From contig JBHIER010000045.1 of the NCBI GenBank assembly GCA_046760705.1, positions 1-12,248 of the forward strand: a stretch of 12,248 bases of DNA. Reading direction: 5' to 3'. This DNA comes from JBHIER01 sp046760705 [NCBI: bacterium] (GTDB lineage: Bacteria > JBHIER01 > G020348925). Positions 1 through 7,650 of the stretch are shown one piece after another. Each line of letters starts with the position of its first letter. The stretch's first letter is position 1. The translations under genes and the position numbers were made by a program. The notes under the pieces were generated by a model. The model had not been told where the DNA came from. It did not search any database and saw nothing but the letters and a program-made list of their open reading frames with translations.

Positions 1-106
1 AATAGTCCAATCGTCCTCGCACTGTTGCACGAAGAGAGGAGCAACATACACACAAATAACCCTGATATTGAGGTAAAAGTTCTTGTTCCCACACACCTGC
101 TCCGCT

Positions 107-2566
107 TTACTTCAGTTCGATAGTTTCGGCCCTTCCCGTGTCCCGAATTTTGACCCAGGCGGTCGAGGTCTCCTTTTGATAAAACCATCCCGATTCTGAC
201 CTTTTGAGACCGTCCAAAGTGGTCGAGCGAACCAATTTGACACCGCTTTCTTCAACCGCCCTGGGCTCGTCTCCGAGGTTGTGGATCTGCAACATGTACC
301 ACCGTTCCGGCGGAGTATACTCCCCCCGACGTTCTCCGATGTGGACTACTACGCTTCCGTTCTTTTCCTCGCACGTGTATGTGACGAGGGCACGTTCACC
401 ATCCTCGTAGTCAAAACTGAGCCCGTCGTCTTCATACAGGGTGTACGTTGACGTTCCAGTCGGGAAGATGCTCAAGGCCAGAGGATCAACGGGCTGTTGA
501 TCGGAGTACTGCACCACGGGCTGCATAGGAATGATGGCTCCTGCTCGGGCAAAGATGGGGATGGTTGACAGATCTACGGAGACCGAAACATCGGTGCCGC
601 CTGTGTACTTCTGGCCGGTCCGGAAATCGTACCACTCACCCCGGGGCAGGTACAACCGACGCTCAGTAGCTCCAGGCCAAAGGACCGGTCCAATCAGCAG
701 ATCTTCGCCGAACATAAATTCAGTGTCTTGACCATAAGTCCGCTCATCCATGGGAAATTCGAGCCACGTCGGCCGCACGACAGGCAGGCCGAGCTGTGTA
801 GATTGGTAAAAAGCGTTATACAAGTACGGCAACAGGCGATAACGCAGTTCGATCGCGCGGCGGTTGATCCCCTCAAACTCTTCTCCGAAGGACCACGGTT
901 CCTGGTCCGCCGATCCGGTGACGGTGTGCGTCCGGCACAGCCCGTAGAATATGCCCGTCTGGAGCCAACGCGCATAAAGCTCCCCGGAGGGGGTTCCGAT
1001 GAATCCCCCGATGTCGGCACCGGCAAAGGGCTGGCCAGACACGCCGATGTTTAAGAGCATCGGCAGGGACAATCGCAGATCTTCCCAGGTAGCCACATTA
1101 TCGCCAGTCCACATGGCGGTGTAGCGCTGCAGTCCGGCGAAGCCGGCCCGGGTCAGCACAAAGGGGCGCTCCCCCGGGCGCAACCGTTTGACCCCCTCGT
1201 ACGTCGACCTGGCCATCTGCATGCCATAAATATTATGGCAGGCGGGATGACCAACAGGCCGGCCTTCGTTGTTGTGGAGCAGCTCCGGGGGAAAAGTGCC
1301 TCCGGGGCCATCCCAGGAAGCCGGTTCATTCATGTCGTTCCAGAGCCCTTTGATGCCGACGTCGATCAAACCCTTATAAAGATCACCCCACCACCGACGG
1401 GTGGCCTCTTGCGTAAAATCGGGGAAGACACATTGCCCAGGCCACACCTGACCCACATACATCTCACCGTCGGGAAGTCTGCAGAAATGGTCTCCCTTGA
1501 CACCATCATCGTACACCCAATAACCGGGTTCTCGCTTGATACCCGGATCAATGATGACCACAATTTTGAACCCTTCTTCGCGCAGATCATCGATCATCTT
1601 CTCCGGATCGGGAAAACGACTGTGGTCCCAGGTAAAACAGCGGAAGCCGTCCATGTAATCTATATCCAGGTAGATCACGTCGCAGGGGATCCGGCCCTGA
1701 CGGAAACTGTCGGCGATCTCCCGCACCCGGCTTTCGGGAAAGTAGCTCCAGCGGCACTGCTGGTAACCGAGGGCCCATCTCGGCGGCAAGGGCATCCGGC
1801 CGACAAGCTCGGTGTAGCGCTCCAGTACTTTTTTCGGATGTGGCCCGTACATGAAGTAATAGTCCAGCTCGCCGCCGTCGGCCCCAAAGGAATAATATGA
1901 AAGAGATTCCACACCCATGTCGAAACTCGTCCGATGGACATTGTCGAAATAGATACCGTAGGCCCGGCCCCGTCTTAAGGCCAGAAAGAAGGGGATCGAT
2001 GCGTAGATGGGATCTGTATATGATCTGTATCCTGGAATATCGGAGTTCCACATCACCATGCAAGTACCGCGCTTGTCCAGGGGGCCGGTCTTCTCACCAA
2101 AACCGTAGTAGTGCTCATCCTCAGGCAGCACCCTCCAGCACCGCACCTGGTCGCCGTCCCAGCCCATACCTTTTCCCGGGTCGTCACCGCTGATGAAAGC
2201 TCCCGCTGCAGTGTAAAAGGCGATGCGGCAGGGATGGAGACCAATTTTCACACTCAGCTCAGGCGTAGTCACCATTAGCAGGGAATCGCCATCAGCCAGA
2301 TGCCAGTCGATGCTCGGCCACTCCTCTTTGATCACCGCCCAGGAGAAGTCGCGTTCAAAGGTTCCCCTGGGACCTAGCCGCACCCGCACCAGATCGGCGG
2401 CCAGAAGGTCGAGGCGAATTTTTGTCTGGGCGCAATGGAGAAGGACAGCATCTCCCTCGACCTCATAGGATTCGACATCCCCAACCGATTGCCAGGCACC
2501 TGAAGCCGGGAGGTAAAAAATTAAGAGAAATCCCACAAACAGCGGGAAAAAACGTTGTAATCTCAT
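107..2566 (-). CDS. Secreted GH31 alpha-glucosidase
   Basis: Predicted retaining glycoside hydrolase of family GH31 that releases glucose from the non-reducing end of alpha-glucans or maltodextrins. The 819 residues are a normal full length. Residues 1-24 form a signal peptide ending ASGA. Residues ~30-260 are the N-terminal GH31 beta-sandwich, containing 'YYGFGEKTGPLDKRG'. The barrel follows: 'DIDYMDGF' (301-308) is the substrate-binding signature usual in alpha-glucosidases, the nucleophile is D411 in 'WNDMNEP' (409-415), the acid/base is D489 in 'WTGDN', and H547 lies in 'CRTH'. The end (~690-730, 'YEDDG') matches the DUF5110-type C-terminal region. The ATG has a GAGAGG site 5 nt upstream. 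Unlike the genes upstream there is no sorting tail, so I infer a periplasmic or outer-membrane-associated enzyme. The 'YMD' and 'NDMNEP' signatures argue against an alpha-xylosidase. Substrate linkage preference cannot be read from sequence. It lies 138 nt after the left 782-residue gene, on the same strand. Confidence 0.93.
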   Translation of the reverse strand: MRLQRFFPLFVGFLLIFYLPASGAWQSVGDVESYEVEGDAVLLHCAQTKIRLDLLAADLVRVRLGPRGTFERDFSWAVIKEEWPSIDWHLADGDSLLMVTTPELSVKIGLHPCRIAFYTAAGAFISGDDPGKGMGWDGDQVRCWRVLPEDEHYYGFGEKTGPLDKRGTCMVMWNSDIPGYRSYTDPIYASIPFFLALRRGRAYGIYFDNVHRTSFDMGVESLSYYSFGADGGELDYYFMYGPHPKKVLERYTELVGRMPLPPRWALGYQQCRWSYFPESRVREIADSFRQGRIPCDVIYLDIDYMDGFRCFTWDHSRFPDPEKMIDDLREEGFKIVVIIDPGIKREPGYWVYDDGVKGDHFCRLPDGEMYVGQVWPGQCVFPDFTQEATRRWWGDLYKGLIDVGIKGLWNDMNEPASWDGPGGTFPPELLHNNEGRPVGHPACHNIYGMQMARSTYEGVKRLRPGERPFVLTRAGFAGLQRYTAMWTGDNVATWEDLRLSLPMLLNIGVSGQPFAGADIGGFIGTPSGELYARWLQTGIFYGLCRTHTVTGSADQEPWSFGEEFEGINRRAIELRYRLLPYLYNAFYQSTQLGLPVVRPTWLEFPMDERTYGQDTEFMFGEDLLIGPVLWPGATERRLYLPRGEWYDFRTGQKYTGGTDVSVSVDLSTIPIFARAGAIIPMQPVVQYSDQQPVDPLALSIFPTGTSTYTLYEDDGLSFDYEDGERALVTYTCEEKNGSVVVHIGERRGEYTPPERWYMLQIHNLGDEPRAVEESGVKLVRSTTLDGLKRSESGWFYQKETSTAWVKIRDTGRAETIELK

Positions 2567-2598
2567 GAACGCCTCTCAATGAGTAGCATCATAGTTAC

Positions 2599-2666
2599 GG
2601 GCTACACATCCACAAATGTAGTGTAGCCCCTTGTGGGCGTATTGGTGTGTAGCCCCTTGTGGGCGT
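2599..2666. repeat. Intergenic 26-bp-period repeat with inverted half-unit
   Basis: Two exact 20-bp copies beginning GTGTAGCCCC lie at 2621-2640 and 2647-2666, 26 bp apart. Each contains a small GCCC/GGGC inverted pair. An inverted 9-bp part of the same unit (GGGCTACAC, 2599-2607) faces the first copy across a 13-nt loop, giving a perfect 9-bp stem. No U-run follows on the minus strand, so this does not look like a standard intrinsic terminator. It sits between the stop of the left 782-residue gene and the GH31 start. The arrangement resembles a dispersed palindromic intergenic repeat, but whether it recurs in the genome cannot be seen here. Confidence 0.7.
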
Positions 2667-2704
2667 CTCAATTTGGAAATCTGGCCCCTTTTTCAGTCAC
2701 GCGG

Positions 2705-5053
2705 TTACCTCAGCAGCACCATCTTTCTGGTCATCACGGTAGAGCCGGCCTCGAGTCGGTAGAAATAGACCCCGCTGGCCATCTGTCCCGCATCCAGGGT
2801 CACCGTGTGATACCCGGCCTCCATCTGACCATCCACCAAAACCTTCACCTCCTGACCCAGGACGTTATAGACACTCAACCTCACCTTTGCTTTCGAAGGC
2901 AGAGCATACTCAATCGACGTCTCAGGGTTGAAGGGATTGGGATAGTTCTGGGACAGACGGTACTCGGCCGGAACCTGCACTCCCTTCACCAGAGCCATAA
3001 ACCTGGCGAAATCCTCAGGCGACATATAGTCGGCCAGCGACTCCAGGAACTTCAAGACGGCCTCAGAGAGCTCAACTTTCCCACCACCAGGTGGGCAGGT
3101 GCCGATGCCCAGAACGACGTTGACGATGCCCAGAGCGTCTATCACATTGTAGTCGCCATCTTCGTTGCAGTCCGCAGCCCAGGTGTCAGGGAGCCCTTCC
3201 GGCTGGTCCAGTATTCCCAGAATAATATTTATGACGTGGAGCACATCCAGCACGTTAATGGCGTGGTCGAGATTGGCATCGCCCTTCATCCAGGGCCTCT
3301 GCTGATCGAAGTCCCAAGCCCAGTATTTTGGCGGATCGATGCTCCCGAACTGTGAGGCGACGGTGAATTCGGCCTGAGAGTCATCGATGTTCTCGATATG
3401 GTTGTTGCCGTAACCGCCCTCGTTATCACCACCGCCGATGCCGAATTTGAACTCCTGGCCGACAACGTCGGCGCTGTCCACAAAATAGTTCTCCTGCCTG
3501 GTGAAGATACTGTCGCCGGCCACAGCATCGCCGTGGGTGCCGTCATCCCACATCCTCTTGTAGTCCAGATCCATCAGATGCCGTCCCCAATCGAACCCTA
3601 TGGGATTACCCCAACCGTACTGTGTGGCCGGTCCGTTCATAGCCAGGCCCCAGGCCAAAACGCTGTCTGGATCGGTCACATCGACGGTTCCCTGGATGTC
3701 GTGCAAGGTGTCCTCGGTCAAGAGCTGATAGATGGCCGGCCGGACGTCGCAGGTGAAGGTGACCAACATATCCTGGGCAATGACCGACGTGTTGCGGAAC
3801 AACGGCATGCGGTGAATGTCCGATTCGCTGTCCACAATATCCTCGATGGTGATCACGTCACCGGCCACAGGATCCTGCACCCGTCTCTCAGCCTCGCCCA
3901 CCGTCTCACCATCGTAATAGAAGTTGTAATAGATCTCACGGTAGTCTACATCATCCACCGTCTTGTAGTACTGGTAGTCGAGGTACCCACCGATGGTGGT
4001 CACAACGGTAGCCGTAGCAGCGTAGATGGTCGTGAATCCCTGTCTGGTCATCGTCGCGGTGCCCACCTCCATGGCCGTGCCGTAGTAACCGTAACGGACC
4101 TCGAGGTGCTCGCCGAAGGCGAAGCCGTTGTTGGCAATGGCCTTGGCCATGTCCGCCTCCCACGTGACTTGGACCGTGTCCTCGTGCAAAGCCCCTACCG
4201 GACGGAGATTGTCGAACCAGAACCAGTGGAGGGTGGTGTCGGCCCCGGACAGGTCAACCCGGCTTTGCAGGCCGGGGTTGTAAACCATGTTGCCCCAGTC
4301 CTCGCACGGGTCGGCACCGGCATTGTGGACCACCACCTTGAACTCGATGCCCTCACCGGCATACTGCTCAGGCACGTGAACCACCCCGCTGTAAAAGAAC
4401 CCACCCGTATACTGCTGGCTCCCCTGGTTGGCATGATTCGACTCCCGGGTGAGCGGGTAGGTGCAACCCCAGGAGAGCTCACCGGTCTGACCCCAGTCCA
4501 CATAGTTTGAACCCCGCAGACCGATCATCTGGGCATCCGGGTTGAAGTCCTCCCAACCCTGCACGTTCACCCGAACCCACACGGCAAAACTTCCCGCTTC
4601 ATCTTCCCACGGCTTGAAATCAGGATCGATCCATCCCTGCACACCGTTGACAAACTCCAACGGGAGGACCATATCCTCATCACCAACGTCTAACTCCCGG
4701 TTGCCGTTCGGATTTAAGTCGGCTTCCCAACCTTGATGCTCCCACGACGCTCCTCCATAGACCGTATCGTGAGCGTTGGTGTAGAACTTATAGTAGACGT
4801 GAGTTCCGGCAGGAATGTCCACCGTGCCCTCCCAGTAATCGCCACCACCAACGTTTTGCATGAAAAGCTCCGAGGCTCCGTTCCAATCCAACCCTCCAGC
4901 TTGACCATCATCACCGCGGACCTGGACGGTGGAGGTCGGTCCCAGAGTGTCAGGCACTGTGGCCGTGTTGCACCGGAAGGTCACCTGAACCGCACTGGCG
5001 GCTGTGAAGGCCAACAGAACAGACAGCACAGCACACAAAGAAATCTTTTTCAT
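2705..5053 (-). CDS. Secreted CBM20-like/dockerin protein with sorting tail (left copy)
   Basis: A 782-residue exported multimodular protein with no visible catalytic domain; probably a polysaccharide-binding surface protein. A signal peptide (1-21, ending ASA) is followed by a starch-binding CBM20-like module (~22-135). This reading rests on 'YWEGTVDIPAGTHVYYKF' (73-90), aromatics W57 and W109, and a late 'GNREL' strand. A second Ig/CBM-like module spans ~150-285. Two further beta-sandwich modules lie at ~293-395 and ~428-585, the latter with the Asp/Gly loop 'DDGTHGDAVAGD' (503-514). A type-I-dockerin-like pair of calcium loops is at ~590-650, starting 'GDANLDHAINVLD' and 'DCNEDGDYNVID'. 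A short helical stretch (~658-692) leads to a FlgD-Ig/T9SS-type tail (~695-782) with 'LSQNYPNPFNP', ending KMVLLR. The SD GAGAGGG lies 8 nt before the ATG. It is a near-exact copy of the gene at 5230-7578. The carbohydrate specificity is inferred. Confidence 0.9.
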   Translation of the reverse strand: MKKISLCAVLSVLLAFTAASAVQVTFRCNTATVPDTLGPTSTVQVRGDDGQAGGLDWNGASELFMQNVGGGDYWEGTVDIPAGTHVYYKFYTNAHDTVYGGASWEHQGWEADLNPNGNRELDVGDEDMVLPLEFVNGVQGWIDPDFKPWEDEAGSFAVWVRVNVQGWEDFNPDAQMIGLRGSNYVDWGQTGELSWGCTYPLTRESNHANQGSQQYTGGFFYSGVVHVPEQYAGEGIEFKVVVHNAGADPCEDWGNMVYNPGLQSRVDLSGADTTLHWFWFDNLRPVGALHEDTVQVTWEADMAKAIANNGFAFGEHLEVRYGYYGTAMEVGTATMTRQGFTTIYAATATVVTTIGGYLDYQYYKTVDDVDYREIYYNFYYDGETVGEAERRVQDPVAGDVITIEDIVDSESDIHRMPLFRNTSVIAQDMLVTFTCDVRPAIYQLLTEDTLHDIQGTVDVTDPDSVLAWGLAMNGPATQYGWGNPIGFDWGRHLMDLDYKRMWDDGTHGDAVAGDSIFTRQENYFVDSADVVGQEFKFGIGGGDNEGGYGNNHIENIDDSQAEFTVASQFGSIDPPKYWAWDFDQQRPWMKGDANLDHAINVLDVLHVINIILGILDQPEGLPDTWAADCNEDGDYNVIDALGIVNVVLGIGTCPPGGGKVELSEAVLKFLESLADYMSPEDFARFMALVKGVQVPAEYRLSQNYPNPFNPETSIEYALPSKAKVRLSVYNVLGQEVKVLVDGQMEAGYHTVTLDAGQMASGVYFYRLEAGSTVMTRKMVLLR

Positions 5054-5068
5054 GGCTTTGTCCCTCTC
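2718..5068 (-). repeat. Left copy of 2351-bp direct repeat
   Basis: Matches 5243-7593 at a constant offset of 2525 bp with no indel. I found no differing base in the parts I compared. The two proteins agree through residue 780, and the translations in other reading frames of the two copies also agree, which leaves little room for silent differences. The repeat runs from the SD (5062-5068) through the fifth-last codon. Outside it the flanks differ. Confidence 0.92.
5062..5068 (-). promoter_or_regulatory. Ribosome binding site of left 782-residue gene
   Basis: GAGAGGG on the minus strand, 8 nt before the ATG at 5053. It is identical to the site of the right copy at 7587-7593. The identity between the two gene copies stops exactly at the upstream edge of this site. 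Confidence 0.7.
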
Positions 5069-5113
5069 TAGAACTTTGTGAAGCTGAACGCATTTTCAGT
5101 CAAGGACTCTTGC

Positions 5114-5153
5114 AAAGAAGGGAGGAGGCTCTCGTAGGCCTCCCCCCTCCTTC
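5114..5153 (-). terminator. Hairpin, probable intrinsic terminator between the two copies
   Basis: In minus-strand RNA the arm at 5138-5153 pairs with 5114-5129 across an 8-nt loop, giving about 16 continuous base pairs, of which three are G-U wobbles. On the plus strand those three positions are A/C mismatches, so the structure is continuous only in RNA made from the minus strand. The descending arm ends in a short U-rich run (UUCUUU) but lacks a long U-tract, so it could instead be an mRNA-stabilising or attenuating hairpin. It lies 76 nt after the stop of the right 782-residue gene and 60 nt before the start of the left one, and may make expression of the two copies unequal. Confidence 0.6.
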
Positions 5154-5157
5154 TGTT

Positions 5158-5175
5158 AGACTCAGGGTTGAGTCC
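5158..5175. repeat. Small hairpin / one arm of 14-bp inverted repeat
   Basis: GACTCA and TGAGTC are perfect complements around a 4-nt loop, giving a small palindrome next to the larger hairpin. The 14 bases at 5158-5171 recur in inverted orientation at 7677-7690, so the right 782-residue gene is bracketed by this short inverted repeat. No transposase gene is present and the function is unknown. Confidence 0.5.
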
Positions 5176-5229
5176 CGACACCAGGCGCGAACTTGTGCTT
5201 GGGCATAGCTTGCTCGCTTCGAGACATGG

Positions 5230-7578
5230 TTACTTCATCAGGACCATCTTTCTGGTCATCACGGTAGAGCCGGCCTCGAGTCGGTAGAAATAGACCCCGC
5301 TGGCCATCTGTCCCGCATCCAGGGTCACCGTGTGATACCCGGCCTCCATCTGACCATCCACCAAAACCTTCACCTCCTGACCCAGGACGTTATAGACACT
5401 CAACCTCACCTTTGCTTTCGAAGGCAGAGCATACTCAATCGACGTCTCAGGGTTGAAGGGATTGGGATAGTTCTGGGACAGACGGTACTCGGCCGGAACC
5501 TGCACTCCCTTCACCAGAGCCATAAACCTGGCGAAATCCTCAGGCGACATATAGTCGGCCAGCGACTCCAGGAACTTCAAGACGGCCTCAGAGAGCTCAA
5601 CTTTCCCACCACCAGGTGGGCAGGTGCCGATGCCCAGAACGACGTTGACGATGCCCAGAGCGTCTATCACATTGTAGTCGCCATCTTCGTTGCAGTCCGC
5701 AGCCCAGGTGTCAGGGAGCCCTTCCGGCTGGTCCAGTATTCCCAGAATAATATTTATGACGTGGAGCACATCCAGCACGTTAATGGCGTGGTCGAGATTG
5801 GCATCGCCCTTCATCCAGGGCCTCTGCTGATCGAAGTCCCAAGCCCAGTATTTTGGCGGATCGATGCTCCCGAACTGTGAGGCGACGGTGAATTCGGCCT
5901 GAGAGTCATCGATGTTCTCGATATGGTTGTTGCCGTAACCGCCCTCGTTATCACCACCGCCGATGCCGAATTTGAACTCCTGGCCGACAACGTCGGCGCT
6001 GTCCACAAAATAGTTCTCCTGCCTGGTGAAGATACTGTCGCCGGCCACAGCATCGCCGTGGGTGCCGTCATCCCACATCCTCTTGTAGTCCAGATCCATC
6101 AGATGCCGTCCCCAATCGAACCCTATGGGATTACCCCAACCGTACTGTGTGGCCGGTCCGTTCATAGCCAGGCCCCAGGCCAAAACGCTGTCTGGATCGG
6201 TCACATCGACGGTTCCCTGGATGTCGTGCAAGGTGTCCTCGGTCAAGAGCTGATAGATGGCCGGCCGGACGTCGCAGGTGAAGGTGACCAACATATCCTG
6301 GGCAATGACCGACGTGTTGCGGAACAACGGCATGCGGTGAATGTCCGATTCGCTGTCCACAATATCCTCGATGGTGATCACGTCACCGGCCACAGGATCC
6401 TGCACCCGTCTCTCAGCCTCGCCCACCGTCTCACCATCGTAATAGAAGTTGTAATAGATCTCACGGTAGTCTACATCATCCACCGTCTTGTAGTACTGGT
6501 AGTCGAGGTACCCACCGATGGTGGTCACAACGGTAGCCGTAGCAGCGTAGATGGTCGTGAATCCCTGTCTGGTCATCGTCGCGGTGCCCACCTCCATGGC
6601 CGTGCCGTAGTAACCGTAACGGACCTCGAGGTGCTCGCCGAAGGCGAAGCCGTTGTTGGCAATGGCCTTGGCCATGTCCGCCTCCCACGTGACTTGGACC
6701 GTGTCCTCGTGCAAAGCCCCTACCGGACGGAGATTGTCGAACCAGAACCAGTGGAGGGTGGTGTCGGCCCCGGACAGGTCAACCCGGCTTTGCAGGCCGG
6801 GGTTGTAAACCATGTTGCCCCAGTCCTCGCACGGGTCGGCACCGGCATTGTGGACCACCACCTTGAACTCGATGCCCTCACCGGCATACTGCTCAGGCAC
6901 GTGAACCACCCCGCTGTAAAAGAACCCACCCGTATACTGCTGGCTCCCCTGGTTGGCATGATTCGACTCCCGGGTGAGCGGGTAGGTGCAACCCCAGGAG
7001 AGCTCACCGGTCTGACCCCAGTCCACATAGTTTGAACCCCGCAGACCGATCATCTGGGCATCCGGGTTGAAGTCCTCCCAACCCTGCACGTTCACCCGAA
7101 CCCACACGGCAAAACTTCCCGCTTCATCTTCCCACGGCTTGAAATCAGGATCGATCCATCCCTGCACACCGTTGACAAACTCCAACGGGAGGACCATATC
7201 CTCATCACCAACGTCTAACTCCCGGTTGCCGTTCGGATTTAAGTCGGCTTCCCAACCTTGATGCTCCCACGACGCTCCTCCATAGACCGTATCGTGAGCG
7301 TTGGTGTAGAACTTATAGTAGACGTGAGTTCCGGCAGGAATGTCCACCGTGCCCTCCCAGTAATCGCCACCACCAACGTTTTGCATGAAAAGCTCCGAGG
7401 CTCCGTTCCAATCCAACCCTCCAGCTTGACCATCATCACCGCGGACCTGGACGGTGGAGGTCGGTCCCAGAGTGTCAGGCACTGTGGCCGTGTTGCACCG
7501 GAAGGTCACCTGAACCGCACTGGCGGCTGTGAAGGCCAACAGAACAGACAGCACAGCACACAAAGAAATCTTTTTCAT
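5230..7578 (-). CDS. Secreted CBM20-like/dockerin protein with sorting tail (right copy)
   Basis: This 782-residue gene has the same domain order as the one at 2705-5053: signal peptide (1-21), CBM20-like module, Ig/CBM-like module, two beta-sandwich modules shared with the 442-residue neighbour, dockerin (590-650), helical linker, and FlgD-Ig/T9SS-type tail. The proteins differ only at the end: KMVLMK here, KMVLLR in the left copy. The start has the SD GAGAGGG 8 nt upstream. Its leader differs from that of the left copy: this gene follows the 442-residue gene after 160 nt that hold two full anti-SD complements, and it is followed by the hairpin at 5114-5153. By location it is the promoter-proximal copy if all genes are co-transcribed. 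A role in surface binding of alpha-glucans is inferred from the first module and from the GH31 gene nearby. Confidence 0.9.
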   Translation of the reverse strand: MKKISLCAVLSVLLAFTAASAVQVTFRCNTATVPDTLGPTSTVQVRGDDGQAGGLDWNGASELFMQNVGGGDYWEGTVDIPAGTHVYYKFYTNAHDTVYGGASWEHQGWEADLNPNGNRELDVGDEDMVLPLEFVNGVQGWIDPDFKPWEDEAGSFAVWVRVNVQGWEDFNPDAQMIGLRGSNYVDWGQTGELSWGCTYPLTRESNHANQGSQQYTGGFFYSGVVHVPEQYAGEGIEFKVVVHNAGADPCEDWGNMVYNPGLQSRVDLSGADTTLHWFWFDNLRPVGALHEDTVQVTWEADMAKAIANNGFAFGEHLEVRYGYYGTAMEVGTATMTRQGFTTIYAATATVVTTIGGYLDYQYYKTVDDVDYREIYYNFYYDGETVGEAERRVQDPVAGDVITIEDIVDSESDIHRMPLFRNTSVIAQDMLVTFTCDVRPAIYQLLTEDTLHDIQGTVDVTDPDSVLAWGLAMNGPATQYGWGNPIGFDWGRHLMDLDYKRMWDDGTHGDAVAGDSIFTRQENYFVDSADVVGQEFKFGIGGGDNEGGYGNNHIENIDDSQAEFTVASQFGSIDPPKYWAWDFDQQRPWMKGDANLDHAINVLDVLHVINIILGILDQPEGLPDTWAADCNEDGDYNVIDALGIVNVVLGIGTCPPGGGKVELSEAVLKFLESLADYMSPEDFARFMALVKGVQVPAEYRLSQNYPNPFNPETSIEYALPSKAKVRLSVYNVLGQEVKVLVDGQMEAGYHTVTLDAGQMASGVYFYRLEAGSTVMTRKMVLMK

Positions 7579-7593
7579 GGCTTTGTCCCTCTC
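5243..7593 (-). repeat. Right copy of 2351-bp direct repeat
   Basis: Partner of 2718-5068, same orientation, offset 2525 bp. At the low-coordinate edge the two copies still align outside the tract but with three substitutions in the next 9 bases, all in the last codons of the genes (5234, 5238 and 5242 here; 2709, 2713 and 2717 in the left copy). The high-coordinate edge coincides with the start of the SD. Confidence 0.92.
7587..7593 (-). promoter_or_regulatory. Ribosome binding site of right 782-residue gene
   Basis: GAGAGGG on the minus strand, 8 nt before the ATG at 7578. This is the site expected to be used, rather than the two longer SD-like sequences farther upstream at 7651-7665 and 7712-7726, which lack a properly spaced start codon. 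Confidence 0.7.
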
Positions 7594-7650
7594 AAAAAGT
7601 TACAAAATGGATACGACAATGCGAACAGACGAGTGATCTTTCGGTTTTGT

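Noticed and set aside
1-106. Possible start of another gene after GH31 (ATG on the minus strand within this stretch)
   Set aside because: Too little sequence remains before the window edge, and no clear SD or conserved start supports it.
1235-1900. 221-codon ORF on the plus strand
   Set aside because: It is antisense to the catalytic core of the GH31 gene, with no domain or SD of note; it is a shadow of codon bias.
3398-4510. 370-codon ORF on the plus strand, repeated at 5923-7035
   Set aside because: It lies entirely antisense to the 782-residue genes, whose signal peptide, domains and SD are clear. It is low-complexity (His/Val/Leu-rich), has no recognisable domain, and is repeated only because the DNA beneath it is.
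5079-5110. TTGACT-like -35 box upstream of the left 782-residue gene
   Set aside because: No convincing -10 element lies at 16-18 nt spacing, and promoter consensus in this lineage is uncertain.
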